From an uncultured Collinsella sp. (GTDB lineage: Bacteria > Actinomycetota > Coriobacteriia > Coriobacteriales > Coriobacteriaceae), in the NCBI GenBank assembly GCA_959018755.1, contig CAUEMA010000003.1:149604-213603 (forward strand): a stretch of DNA of 64,000 bases, in the 5' to 3' direction. Every line of letters starts with the position of its first letter. The first letter of the stretch is position 1. The notes under the pieces were generated by a model. It worked only from the letters and a program-made list of their open reading frames with translations, was not told where the DNA came from and ran no database searches. Below are positions 38,486 through 47,553 of the stretch, piece by piece. The translations under genes and the position numbers were made by a program.

Positions 38486-39835
38486 ATGGAAAAGTTCATG
38501 ACCCTGCTTCAGGAAAAACTGACCCCTATTGCCAATTTCTGCGGCGCCGAGCGCCACTTTGCCTCCATGCAAAAGGGCTTTATGAGCGCGATCAGCTTCA
38601 TCTTGGTCTCTGCCGTCTTTATGATCATCGCCAACCCGCCGGTCACGGCCGACCTGGTGGCGCGGGGCGGGTTCTGGTCCGTCTTTGGCCCTTGGCTCGA
38701 TTTTGCCACGGCCAATAAGCTCACGCTGCTCATCCCGTTCAACATGACGATGGGCATACTGTCGGTGATCGTGACGTTCGCAATCGCCTATAACCTGGCG
38801 GGCACCTACAAGATGCCCAAGCTTAACGCCGGTATGACCTCGCTGGTGATGTTCCTGATCGCCGCGGCGCCGTCGTCCTACTACCAGCTTGCTGATGAGT
38901 CCGTGCTCCAGGCGGTCCCCTGCACCTATCTGGGTGCGCAGGGCCTGTTTACCGCCATCATCGTTGCCCTGGTCTCCGTCGAGGTCACGCGCTTCTGCCA
39001 GACCAAGGGCATCACCATCAAGATGCCCGATGGCGTGCCGCCGTTTTTGTCCGAAACCTTTGGCGCCATCGTGCCTATGCTCGCCAACATCCTCATCTTC
39101 TTTGGTGGCAACCTGCTGATCCAGATGATCGATCCCACGCTGTCCATCCCCTCGGTTATCGAGAAGCTGCTCGCTGCCCCGCTTTCCGTCGCAGTTGACT
39201 CTGTGCCCGGCGCACTGCTTATCTGCTTCATGACGCTGCTGTTTTGGTGCTTTGGCGTCCACGGCAACATGATCGTGATGCCCATCACCGCCCCGGTCAC
39301 GCTTGCCGCCTTTGCTGCCAACGCCTCGCTCTACGCTGCTGGGCAGCCGCTTGAGTTCCACCCGGTATTCATGTCGATGGTCATCAACCTCATCGGCGGC
39401 ACGGGCAATACGTTCTCTTTTGTGGCGCTCTGCGCGTTTAGGGCAAAGTCGCAGCAGCTCAAGGCATTTGGCAAGGCATCGATCGTGCCGAGCTTCTTCC
39501 GTATCTCCGAGCCCGCGATCTTTGGCGCACCCATCATCTTCAACCCGATCCTCATGGTTCCGTTCGTGCTGGGCGGTATGATTTCGGCCCTGCTGTATTG
39601 GGGTGCAATCTCACTGGGTCTTGTCTCTAACTTCTACATCTTGGTGAGCGGCACGTTCCCCATCTTCGTTCAGGGCTTTATCCAGTGCCTCGACCCGCGC
39701 ATCTGGGTATTTACGATCGTTTTGATCGTGGTCATGGCTGTGGTCTGGTACCCGTTCTTTAAGGTGTACGACAACCTGCTCCTGGCACAGGAGCAGGAGA
39801 ACGCCGCGGCAGCTTCTGCCAAGGATGCTGAGTAG
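38486..39835 (+). CDS. PTS cellobiose/beta-glucoside EIIC permease
   Basis: A 449-residue polytopic membrane protein of the cellobiose EIIC family, with about ten hydrophobic segments. The phrases CFGVHGNMIVMPI and SEPAIFGAPI are characteristic of the substrate-binding part. It moves a disaccharide (cellobiose, or a related beta-glucoside) inward while it is phosphorylated. AGGAGG precedes the ATG, nine bases after the EIIB stop, and the GH1 gene begins one base after this stop. The exact sugar cannot be told from sequence. Confidence 0.95.
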   Translation: MEKFMTLLQEKLTPIANFCGAERHFASMQKGFMSAISFILVSAVFMIIANPPVTADLVARGGFWSVFGPWLDFATANKLTLLIPFNMTMGILSVIVTFAIAYNLAGTYKMPKLNAGMTSLVMFLIAAAPSSYYQLADESVLQAVPCTYLGAQGLFTAIIVALVSVEVTRFCQTKGITIKMPDGVPPFLSETFGAIVPMLANILIFFGGNLLIQMIDPTLSIPSVIEKLLAAPLSVAVDSVPGALLICFMTLLFWCFGVHGNMIVMPITAPVTLAAFAANASLYAAGQPLEFHPVFMSMVINLIGGTGNTFSFVALCAFRAKSQQLKAFGKASIVPSFFRISEPAIFGAPIIFNPILMVPFVLGGMISALLYWGAISLGLVSNFYILVSGTFPIFVQGFIQCLDPRIWVFTIVLIVVMAVVWYPFFKVYDNLLLAQEQENAAAASAKDAE

Positions 39836-39836
39836 C

Positions 39837-41291
39837 ATGGGTTACTTTGACAGAACGTCTGCTGCCGGTATGCCCGAGGGCTTTTTGTGGGGCGGCGCGC
39901 TCGCTGCCAACCAGGCCGAAGGGGGTTGGAACGAGGGCGGCCGCGGTATGTCGCACTCCGACCTGATTCCACAGGGTCCCGACCGCTGGGATGTGATGTT
40001 TGGCAGGCAAAAGCCCGTGGATGATCCGGACAGGCTGTATCCATGCCGCTGGGGCAACGACTTCTTCCATCATTGGCGCGAGGACGTCGAGCTCTTTGCC
40101 GAGATGGGCTTTAAGTGCCTGCGTCTTTCAATTTGTTGGAGCCGTATTTTTCCCACAGGGATGGAGGCCGAGCCCAACGGTGAGGGCTTGGAGTTTTACC
40201 GTCAGGTATTCGAGGCGCTGCGCGAGCACGGAATCGAGCCGCTCGTGACGCTGTCGCACTACGACTATCCGTTGGCTCTGGTCGAGCGTTATGGTGGATG
40301 GCAAAGCCGAGAGATGATCGAGCGGTATGCGCACTACGTCGAGACCGTCGGACGTGCGTACCAGGGCCTCGTGCGTTATTGGCTCACCTTCAACGAGATC
40401 AACAGCGTGGCGCTGTCCTATCTCAACGCGGGCGTCACGCTCGAGGATGAGCGTGACCGTGCAGCCGTGACCGCGGCGTTCTCGCACCATATGTTTATGG
40501 CGAGCGCTCGCGCTGTCGAGATCCTGCACAAGATCGATCCCGCAAACAAGGTGGGTTGCATGATCGCTGCCGGTGCGACCTATCCGTACCGTTGTGCGCC
40601 CGAGGACGTATGGCTTGCGTATGAGGAGGACCGCGGCCGCTACTTCTACACTGACGTGATGGCTGCGGGCGCCTATCCTACTTGGAAGCTGCGTGCGCTC
40701 GAGAAAGAGGGTGTTCACGTGCCCTTTGAGCCGGGCGATACGGAGTATCTGGCAGAGCATACGGTCGACTTCATCTCGTTCTCGTACTATTGCTCGCGCT
40801 TGGTGTGCGCCGATGATCAGGTGATCGCCGAGAAGGCGGAGGGCAACGTGTTCCCGACGCTGCGCAATCCGTACCTCAAGGATAAAGAGACTGCCTGGAA
40901 GTGGCAGATCGATGCGCTGGGTTTGCGCGTGACGCTTGCCGGCTACCACGATCGTTACCATCTTCCGCTCTTTATCGCCGAGAACGGTGTGGGCGGACTC
41001 GATGCGCTGGAAGACGGCAAAGTCCACGATGCGTATCATATTGATTACCTGCGCAGGCATATTCTTGCGCTGCGCGATGCAATTGTCGAGGACGGTGTTG
41101 ACCTGATGGGATACACGCCGTGGGGCTGTATCGATTTGGTGTCGGCCTCGACGGGGCAGATGAAGAAGCGCTATGGCTTTGTTTATGTCGATGCCGATGA
41201 TACGGGCAAAGGCACGTTCGATCGCTACCGAAAGGACAGCTTCTGCTGGTACCAAAAGGTCATTGCATCAAATGGCGAGGACTTGAGTTAA
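39837..41291 (+). CDS. 6-phospho-beta-glucosidase (glycoside hydrolase family 1)
   Basis: A 484-residue GH1 enzyme. The acid/base Glu187 is in TFNEIN and the nucleophile Glu382 in IAENG; the start MPEGFLWGGALAANQAEGG is the family's N-terminal signature. It should cleave the phosphorylated disaccharide delivered by the PTS into glucose 6-phosphate and glucose. The ATG is one base after the EIIC stop, so translation is coupled. A strong terminator at 41308-41343 closes the operon. Confidence 0.95.
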   Translation: MGYFDRTSAAGMPEGFLWGGALAANQAEGGWNEGGRGMSHSDLIPQGPDRWDVMFGRQKPVDDPDRLYPCRWGNDFFHHWREDVELFAEMGFKCLRLSICWSRIFPTGMEAEPNGEGLEFYRQVFEALREHGIEPLVTLSHYDYPLALVERYGGWQSREMIERYAHYVETVGRAYQGLVRYWLTFNEINSVALSYLNAGVTLEDERDRAAVTAAFSHHMFMASARAVEILHKIDPANKVGCMIAAGATYPYRCAPEDVWLAYEEDRGRYFYTDVMAAGAYPTWKLRALEKEGVHVPFEPGDTEYLAEHTVDFISFSYYCSRLVCADDQVIAEKAEGNVFPTLRNPYLKDKETAWKWQIDALGLRVTLAGYHDRYHLPLFIAENGVGGLDALEDGKVHDAYHIDYLRRHILALRDAIVEDGVDLMGYTPWGCIDLVSASTGQMKKRYGFVYVDADDTGKGTFDRYRKDSFCWYQKVIASNGEDLS

Positions 41292-41307
41292 CTCTTGCAG
41301 GTCTGTT

Positions 41308-41343
41308 GCCCCCGCGGTCCGCTTCGGCTGCGGGGGCTTTTGC
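41308..41343 (+). terminator. Rho-independent terminator of the beta-glucoside operon
   Basis: GCCCCCGCGGTC and the facing GGCTGCGGGGGC pair almost perfectly around a short loop, followed by TTTTGC, 16 bp past the GH1 stop. It strongly resembles the terminator after arcC. Confidence 0.9.
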
Positions 41344-41385
41344 TATTGAGGCGGCTGTTCATGAGGAGCATTGCAGACTGCGGAA

Positions 41386-41436
41386 ACCCGGCACTTGGGG
41401 ACGTTCCTTTCCTGCCGGCAGCTTGGGACAGTCCTT
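41386..41436. repeat. Second copy of a 51-bp TTGGGGAC-type repeat
   Basis: Identical to 35490-35540 except for one base. It contains a CCGGCA ... TGCCGG inverted repeat around CTTGGGGACGTTCCTTTCC. Confidence 0.8.
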
Positions 41437-41454
41437 AAAGGCCGCATCGATCAA

Positions 41455-41630
41455 CTGCGGAAAGCACATCCCAGAATGAGCGTCCAACATGGGGTGCGGT
41501 TTCCTTGAGGCCCTCAATCGGAAAATGCATCCCGGATTTTTGTCGAAAAGCGGTCCCTAGTTTCCCAAACGGGCCGCTAACGGAAAGTGCATCCCGCTAT
41601 TGGGCCCCAAAGCAGGATGCGCTTTCCGTG
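41455..41630. repeat. Dispersed GGAAAGTGCATCCC-type repeats
   Basis: Three direct relatives of CGGAAAGTGCATCCC start near 41457, 41519 and 41580, and an inverted relative (GGATGCGCTTTCCG) lies near 41613. Another relative, GGGAAGGCGCATCCC, is at about 35637 beside the other repeat cluster. Spacing between the direct copies is 61-62 bases. Confidence 0.6.
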
Positions 41631-41685
41631 CTGGCAGTTCCAAGCAGTTCGGGATGGCCCTTTTCGTCTGCTCTCGGCCGGCGTC

Positions 41686-41785
41686 CGTAAGACTGTCCCC
41701 AACGACCACTCATTTAAGTCTGTCCCCAATGAGTGCGTAAGACTGTCCCCAACGCCCACTCATTTAAGTCTGTCCCCAATGAGTG
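41686..41785. repeat. 50-bp tandem duplication, TTGGGGAC family
   Basis: Two adjacent 50-base units (41686-41735 and 41736-41785) differ at one position. Each has two GTCCCCAA blocks around CACTCATTTAAG. The last unit ends eight bases before the stop of the neighbouring minus-strand gene. Confidence 0.85.
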
Positions 41786-41793
41786 CCCAATGA

Positions 41794-42795
41794 CTAGTAG
41801 TAGGCCCACATGGCTTCGACTTCGTTGAGGACTTCTACGACGCCCCAGCGACGGGCGCTGCGGCTGGCCGAGTTGGGGTCGTAGACGCCAATCTGATTGG
41901 CATTGTCGATGCCGTAGAGCACGATGTAGTGGCCTACGTTGGTAAACGTACCGGGGCGCACTGCGGCGATAACGGGCGCACCCGAGTGAAGTGCTTGGGT
42001 AATCGATTCACGATCGTTATAGAGCTGTGTTCCGTTGAGTCCCAGCTGCCACGCACCGCCTGTCATAAACGACCACTCGGTGGCACCAGTGGGGGCGTAG
42101 TTGCCGGCTTCGGCCAGCGCGCATATATCGACCGGCGTCTTATCGGTGTGGCCGGTCTTAAAGATATAGACCATGGTGAGGCAAGTGGGACCGCAAGCGT
42201 TTTCGCGGATAGTGCCACCGGCATAGGACAGCTCCGACCATGCGGGGTCAATTTGGTAGATGTGGGGCATGGTACCGGCCTGCCATTGCGAGCGTGGGGT
42301 CGAGAACGCAAAGGAGTAACCGGGCGCGACGGGAGCTTTAAGCAGCTTGTCCTCGGCAGTGGGCTCAAGACCGGCTGATCCGTGGGAGATACAGGATCCC
42401 AAAAACACAAAGACGAGGCAGGCGGCAATGGAGCAAAGCGCAAGGCGTAGGCGGCGGGCCGGAAGCACGTGGCTTGTGGTATGCGACGCGGGGTGAGGGG
42501 CGGAATTGCCGCGATCGCGTTGAGGTCGCGAAAAGGAGCGTTTAACGTAGTAGTCGGTCTTACGGCGATCGTAGCGGCGCGGCTGTGATGTGTCGGTCTG
42601 GCGTTGGCGTGCGCTCGTACTCACGCGGTCTGACTGCTGCACGGTACGGCTTTGTTGCCGAGATGAAGCCCCGGGCTGCTCTTGGGGGCGCTGCTGGTTG
42701 CCGTTGTCGGAGGTGCTTCTGGGCGTTGGCGTGGTGCGGCCGGCAAGGCGCACGCTTTGTGGCCGTTGGTCGCCGTCATTGTATCCGTATGCCAT
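41794..42795 (-). CDS. Exported protein with papain-like C39-type domain
   Basis: A 333-residue protein. A long disordered N-terminal region rich in Gln, Arg, Ser and Thr (about 1-110) precedes a membrane helix (about 113-137) and a C-terminal domain of the C39-like family: the Cys in ENACGPTCLTM, the His in VGHYIVLYG and VYDPNS follow in the order of a papain-like triad. It is probably a membrane-anchored peptidase or amidase acting outside the cell. The ATG at 42795 has AAGG eight bases upstream; a GTG three codons earlier is possible. The large cytosolic disordered tail is unusual and could be a phosphorylation target of the kinases. Confidence 0.8.
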   Translation of the reverse strand: MAYGYNDGDQRPQSVRLAGRTTPTPRSTSDNGNQQRPQEQPGASSRQQSRTVQQSDRVSTSARQRQTDTSQPRRYDRRKTDYYVKRSFSRPQRDRGNSAPHPASHTTSHVLPARRLRLALCSIAACLVFVFLGSCISHGSAGLEPTAEDKLLKAPVAPGYSFAFSTPRSQWQAGTMPHIYQIDPAWSELSYAGGTIRENACGPTCLTMVYIFKTGHTDKTPVDICALAEAGNYAPTGATEWSFMTGGAWQLGLNGTQLYNDRESITQALHSGAPVIAAVRPGTFTNVGHYIVLYGIDNANQIGVYDPNSASRSARRWGVVEVLNEVEAMWAYY

Positions 42796-43150
42796 TCGAA
42801 TCACCTTGCCTCGTGTGTAACTTGTCTATCCTACATAAAAAGATGCACGACACATGGGTATGTGCGCCAAAAGCCTGACAAATGGTATGAACGTTGCCGC
42901 GCCGCGCGCCAAGCGTCACGGCAACAGGTATCCAAAAGCAGACAAGATGAAAGCGTCCAGGACGAATGACGTCTCCCGCCGTTCGTCCCAAAAACGGCGC
43001 CGCTCGTTTTGCAGTTCTGCCTTCGGTCGAGCCATAAGCGGCAGCGTGGCGCCGAGGCCGTATCTTAAAGCCACGAAATAAAAGCGCGCGGTCGAACAGG
43101 CCGCGCAAGGGGTGACGCCAGGGGGCGTCAAAAAGGAAAGGAGGGGAACA
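42796..43150. other. Divergent intergenic region
   Basis: A 355-base gap between the C39-like gene and the permease gene. It contains two compact hairpins near the permease start, GCGCGGTC...GGCCGCGC and GACGCC-AGG-GGGCGTC (about 43086-43129), just before the ribosome binding site; these could form a leader structure. No gene is seen. Confidence 0.4.
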
Positions 43151-44602
43151 ATGGCGGACAAGAACGCAGAAGTTGCAGTCGAGGACAACGGCGGCATGAA
43201 GAAAACGCTTTCGCTCTGGAACTTCTTCACCATCGGTTTCGGTGCCATCATCGGTACCGGTTGGGTTCTGCAGGTCGGCGACTGGATGGTCGTGGGCGGC
43301 GGTCCCGTTCCCGCTATGATTGCATTCCTCTTGGGCGCAATCTTCCTCGTGCCCGTCGGAGCTGTTTTTGGTGAGCTCACGGCTGCTATCCCAATTTCGG
43401 GCGGCATCGTCGAGTATGTCGATCGTAGCTTTGGCCGTACGATGAGCTACATCACCGGCTGGCTCCTGGCCCTGGGCAACGGCATCCTGTGCCCGTGGGA
43501 GGCCATCGCCATCTCGACCCTCGTGTCCGAGATGTTCGGCAGCCTGCCCGGCCTTGAGTGGCTGCGCGCCGTCAAGCTCTACACCATCCTGGGCGCCGAC
43601 GTTTACCTGTTCCCGACGCTGATCGCGCTCGGCTTTGCAACCTACGTCATCTTCCTCAACTTCCGCGGTGCCAGCTCGGCCGCCAAGCTGCAGGCCTTCC
43701 TGACCAAGGCCCTGCTCTGCGGCATGCTACTCGCCATGGGCGTCTCGCTGTTCACCGGCTCGCCGGACAACGCCATGCCCGTGTTCTCCCAGGTCACCGG
43801 TGCTGGCGGCGGCAAGCCCGCTACCGAGGGCACCAGCCTGTTCGCAGGCATCGTTTCGGTCCTGGTTCTGACCCCGTTCTTCTACGCCGGCTTCGACACC
43901 ATTCCTCAGCAGGCTGAGGAAGCAGCCGAGGGCCTCAACTGGAACAAGTTCGGCAAGATCATCTCCTTGGCTCTGCTGGCCGCCGGCGGCTTCTACATGG
44001 TCTGCATCTACTCGTTCGGCACCATCCTCGACTGGCATGAGTTTGTTAAGAGCCCGGTTCCCGCGCTTGCCTGCCTCAAGGGCATCAACATGCTCCTGTA
44101 CCTGGCCATGCTCGTCATCGCCACGCTTGGACCCATGGGCCCGATGAACTCCTTCTACGGCGCCACGAGCCGCATCATGCTCGCCATGGGCCGCAAAGGT
44201 CAGCTGCCCGAGAAGTTCGCCGAGGTCGATCCCAACTCCGGCGCTCCCAAGCTCGCCTGCGTCGTTCTGGGCGTCATCACCGTCGTCGGTCCGTTCCTGG
44301 GCAAGAACATGCTCATCCCTCTGACCAACGTGTCGGCTCTCGCCTTCATCTTCTCCTGCGGTATGGTCGCCCTCGCTTGCCTGCGCATGCGCTTCACCGA
44401 GCCCGACCTGCCTCGTCCCTACGAGGTACCCGGCGGCAAGTTTGGCATCTGCCTCGCCATCGCCGCCTGCGCCGTCATCATCGGCCTGCTCGTGATCCCG
44501 TTCTCTCCCGCCTCCCTCAACATGGTGGAGTGGAGCATCGTGATCGGCTGGCTGGCTGTTGGCCTGGCCCTCATGGCCTTCACCAATTCCCGCAAAAAGT
44601 AA
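43151..44602 (+). CDS. APC-family amino acid permease
   Basis: A 483-residue transporter with about twelve membrane helices. The first helix holds FGAIIGTGW, the typical unwound substrate-binding glycines of APC carriers, and the GELTAAIPISGGIVEYV phrase matches the second and third helices. GGAAAGGAGGGG precedes the ATG at 43151. The amidohydrolase gene follows after 131 bp with a TATGGATCCATA palindrome between, so uptake of an amino acid derivative and its hydrolysis may be linked. The substrate is not evident. Confidence 0.9.
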   Translation: MADKNAEVAVEDNGGMKKTLSLWNFFTIGFGAIIGTGWVLQVGDWMVVGGGPVPAMIAFLLGAIFLVPVGAVFGELTAAIPISGGIVEYVDRSFGRTMSYITGWLLALGNGILCPWEAIAISTLVSEMFGSLPGLEWLRAVKLYTILGADVYLFPTLIALGFATYVIFLNFRGASSAAKLQAFLTKALLCGMLLAMGVSLFTGSPDNAMPVFSQVTGAGGGKPATEGTSLFAGIVSVLVLTPFFYAGFDTIPQQAEEAAEGLNWNKFGKIISLALLAAGGFYMVCIYSFGTILDWHEFVKSPVPALACLKGINMLLYLAMLVIATLGPMGPMNSFYGATSRIMLAMGRKGQLPEKFAEVDPNSGAPKLACVVLGVITVVGPFLGKNMLIPLTNVSALAFIFSCGMVALACLRMRFTEPDLPRPYEVPGGKFGICLAIAACAVIIGLLVIPFSPASLNMVEWSIVIGWLAVGLALMAFTNSRKK

Positions 44603-44733
44603 CGCCTAGCCGGGGCGGATCAGGTGCGCGGGACCCTCTCTTCCGCGCACCGAACCCGGCACCACTTGGGTAGCTTTGTGAGGCCTTAACCCAACACAGC
44701 CTCGCCCACTATATGGATCCATAAGGAGGAACC

Positions 44734-46011
44734 ATGTCCACTAAGTATGCAATCGTTGGCGGCAAGCTCATCGACGGTACCGGCGCCGAGCCGGTCGAGA
44801 ACTCCCTCGTTCTCGTCGACGACAACGGCAAGATCGAGTATGCCGGCGTCATGCAGGACCTTCCCGAGGGCGTTGAGGTCATCGACGCTGCCGGCAAGAC
44901 CGTCCTTCCCGGCCTGATCGACACCCACCTGCACTTCTCGGGCAACCTGACCGACGATGACACCGACTGGGTCATGCAGCCGCTCCTCGAGAAGCAGGCC
45001 GTCGCCGTCAAGCAGGCCTATGACTGCCTCACCCACGGCCTCACCACCGTCTGCGAGATCGGCCGCTTTGGCATCCAGATTCGCGACTGCATCGACAAGG
45101 GCGTCTTCAAGGGCCCGCGCGTTCTGGCTACCGGCCTTGGCTTCTGCCGCGTTGCCGGCCACGGCGACTCCCATCACTGCACCCAGGAGCTCAACAAGGA
45201 ATCGCACCCCTGGGGCGACCAGGTCGACGGTCCTTGGGATCTGCGCAAGGCTGTCCGTCGTCGCCTGCGCGAGAATCCCGATGCCATCAAGATCTGGGCT
45301 ACCGGTGGCGGCATCTGGCGCTGGGACTCCGGTCGCGACCAGCACTACTGCTCCGAGGAGATCCAGGCCGTGGTCGAAGAGGCCAAGATGGTCGGCATCC
45401 CCGTGTGGAGCCACTGCTACAACAACCACGCCGCTGCCTACGATTCCGTCCGCTTTGGCTGCGAGCAGCTGATCCACGGCTTCGATATCGATGAGCGCAC
45501 CATGGACCTCATGGCCGAGCAGGGCACCTTCTTCACCCCGACGATCGCCTTCCTGCCCACTTGGTACGCCACCTATCCGCCCGTCTACGTCCCCGAGCTG
45601 CACGACAAGTACGAGGGCACCCTGGTCGAGAAGGAACTGCAGCGCAACTACGACTGCCTGCGCGAGGCCAAGAAGCGCGGCGTCGTCATGACGATCGGCT
45701 CCGACTCCTTCTCCTTCGTCACCCCGTACGGCACCTGCTCCATCGAGGAGATGTACGAGTTCGTCGACAAGATCGGCTTCACCCCGGTCGAGACCATCAC
45801 CTGCGCCACCCTCAACGGTGCCAAGATGTGCCACATCGAGGACGAGACCGGTTCCATCGAGGCTGGCAAGTGCGCCGACCTGCTGGTCGTCAATGGTGAC
45901 GTCGCCGCCGACATCCACGTGCTCAACACCGACAACATGGACGTCATCATGAAGGACGGCTGGATTGTCGAAGCCGGCAGCTTCGGCGAGGCAAACAAGT
46001 ACAGCGCCTAA
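44734..46011 (+). CDS. Metal-dependent amidohydrolase (imidazolonepropionase/prolidase-like group)
   Basis: A 425-residue member of the amidohydrolase superfamily. The metal-binding HxH is His65 and His67 in DTHLHFSG, a likely carbamylated Lys lies in AIKIWATGGG, further metal ligands in VWSHCYN and LIHGFDID, and the catalytic Asp in TIGSDSF. Members of this branch hydrolyse N-acylated or cyclic amide substrates and dipeptides such as Xaa-Pro. AAGGAGGA precedes the ATG. It follows an amino acid permease and is followed by a two-component system, which may sense the same nutrient. Substrate unknown. Confidence 0.85.
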   Translation: MSTKYAIVGGKLIDGTGAEPVENSLVLVDDNGKIEYAGVMQDLPEGVEVIDAAGKTVLPGLIDTHLHFSGNLTDDDTDWVMQPLLEKQAVAVKQAYDCLTHGLTTVCEIGRFGIQIRDCIDKGVFKGPRVLATGLGFCRVAGHGDSHHCTQELNKESHPWGDQVDGPWDLRKAVRRRLRENPDAIKIWATGGGIWRWDSGRDQHYCSEEIQAVVEEAKMVGIPVWSHCYNNHAAAYDSVRFGCEQLIHGFDIDERTMDLMAEQGTFFTPTIAFLPTWYATYPPVYVPELHDKYEGTLVEKELQRNYDCLREAKKRGVVMTIGSDSFSFVTPYGTCSIEEMYEFVDKIGFTPVETITCATLNGAKMCHIEDETGSIEAGKCADLLVVNGDVAADIHVLNTDNMDVIMKDGWIVEAGSFGEANKYSA

Positions 46012-46052
46012 GCTACCGTTCATCGATGGCTGGATGTAAAACACAGTATTTG

Positions 46053-46096
46053 ATTGCATAATGCAATGGAGAGGGTCGCTTGCGGCCCTCTTTATT
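46053..46096 (+). promoter_or_regulatory. ATTGCAT-A-ATGCAAT palindrome overlapping a terminator-like hairpin
   Basis: A perfect 15-base palindrome (46053-46067) containing the TTGCATAAT nine-mer sits directly before a hairpin AGAGGGTCGC/GCGGCCCTCT with a T-rich end (about 46070-46096). The hairpin probably ends the permease-amidohydrolase transcript. The palindrome could be an operator for the two-component genes downstream. Confidence 0.5.
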
Positions 46097-46123
46097 GCTA
46101 TGGGGTGCGTCAGTAAGAAGGGG

Positions 46124-47515
46124 ATGACGGTGGATCTCAATAGGCTGATTCTGGGCAAGAGCTACAACTCTACCAAGGTCTTTCGTACCGCTCAGCATGT
46201 GGTTCAAGCCATCTTGCTCGGTATTGTCGTTCCGCTGCTTATCCTGCTGCTCATCTGGGATCTAACCGATAATCCCAATCCCGTTCCGGCCGTTGTCGTC
46301 ATTGCCGGCTTGGTCATGCTGTGCTTCTTCTTCTCGTACGTCTTTGTCGTTCCCGACGACCTCACATCGAGCGCAACCGACCGCACGCTCGCCATCGCAT
46401 CAAAAATATTCGCCTACACGTCGCGCGGCCTTACGCCCGAAGCTGCCCTGGGCGCCTCTAAGATCATCCTGTCCGAAACTATCGCCTCTGCCATCTGCTT
46501 TACCGACGGCAAGCAGGTGTTGGCAAGCTGGGGCGAGGACTCGGCAAAATGCCCCGCGGGCACCCCGGTGGTACTGCGGACTACGCTCAACGTGATCAAC
46601 AGCGGTGAGCAAAGCGTGTTCTCGCGCGATGCCTCGACCGAGACGGGTGGCTACTTTCCGCGCCTGCGCGCCGGTATTGTCGCACCGCTTACCGTGCGCG
46701 GGCATTGCGTGGGCACGCTCGAGCTGTATTATCCCCGTCTGAGCAGCATCGATATGCGCCAGACGGCGCTTGCCTCGGGCTTTGCCGACCTCATTTCCAC
46801 GCAGCTTGCGAGCTTTGAGCTCGAGCGCCAGGACGAGCTTACGGCCCGCGTGGAGCTGCGTGCCTTGCAATCGCAGGTCGATCCTCATTTTCTGTTTAAC
46901 ACCATCAGCACCATCGTGTCGCTCGTTCGAACCGAGCCCGACAAGGCCAGGTCGCTGCTGATCGACTTCTCCAACTACTATCGTCAGACGCTTTCTGATT
47001 CCGATACGCTCACCACGCTCGAGCACGAGGTGGAACAGGGCACTCGCTATATCAATCTTATGCAGGCTCGTTATGGCGACGGCCGTCTGCGCGTCTCGGT
47101 CGATATCGACTTTGAGGTGCGCGATTGCATGGTGCCGCCGTTTATCTTGCAGCCGTTGCTCGAAAACTGCATCAAGCACGCGCAGCGCGAGACCGAGCCG
47201 CTTTCTATTCATGTTAGGGCTTTCGAGACCGATGACGGTTTGGAGATCATCGTCGAGGACGATGGCATCGGTATGAGCGAAGAGGTCTGCGCACATCTGT
47301 TTGAGCAACATCGCCTGGAGGAGCCCGAGAGCATTACCGCCGACGGCTCCGTCAAGCGAGGTTGCGGCCTGGCGCTCTTCAACGTGCTTCAGCGCATCCA
47401 TTTCTTTTACGGAGAAGATTCCGGCATGCGCGTGAAGTCCCAGGGGGGCGTGGGAACGCAGGTCATCGTCGAGCTGAACGGCGAGCCGCATGAGCCGGCG
47501 CCGTTGACGGCGTAG
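46124..47515 (+). CDS. LytS-type sensor histidine kinase (pair 1)
   Basis: A 463-residue sensor kinase with two membrane helices (about 25-80), a GAF-like sensor region (about 90-230) and a His_kinase domain of the LytS/YehU type with the phosphoacceptor His255 in SQVDPHFLFNT, then a HATPase domain with ENCIKHA and GLALFNV motifs. I put the start at 46124 (AAGAAGGGG upstream), after the terminator-like hairpin; earlier in-frame starts lie within the hairpin. Its partner regulator follows 38 bp later. The pair is paralogous to the one at 52042-54174. Confidence 0.88.
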   Translation: MTVDLNRLILGKSYNSTKVFRTAQHVVQAILLGIVVPLLILLLIWDLTDNPNPVPAVVVIAGLVMLCFFFSYVFVVPDDLTSSATDRTLAIASKIFAYTSRGLTPEAALGASKIILSETIASAICFTDGKQVLASWGEDSAKCPAGTPVVLRTTLNVINSGEQSVFSRDASTETGGYFPRLRAGIVAPLTVRGHCVGTLELYYPRLSSIDMRQTALASGFADLISTQLASFELERQDELTARVELRALQSQVDPHFLFNTISTIVSLVRTEPDKARSLLIDFSNYYRQTLSDSDTLTTLEHEVEQGTRYINLMQARYGDGRLRVSVDIDFEVRDCMVPPFILQPLLENCIKHAQRETEPLSIHVRAFETDDGLEIIVEDDGIGMSEEVCAHLFEQHRLEEPESITADGSVKRGCGLALFNVLQRIHFFYGEDSGMRVKSQGGVGTQVIVELNGEPHEPAPLTA

Positions 47516-47553
47516 CACGCGGTTGGATTGAGAGAAAAAGAGGGGAAGCACAT

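Noticed and set aside
41455..41785. Regularly spaced repeats as a CRISPR array
   Set aside because: Units are short and diverged, one is inverted, other copies are dispersed, and no cas genes are present.
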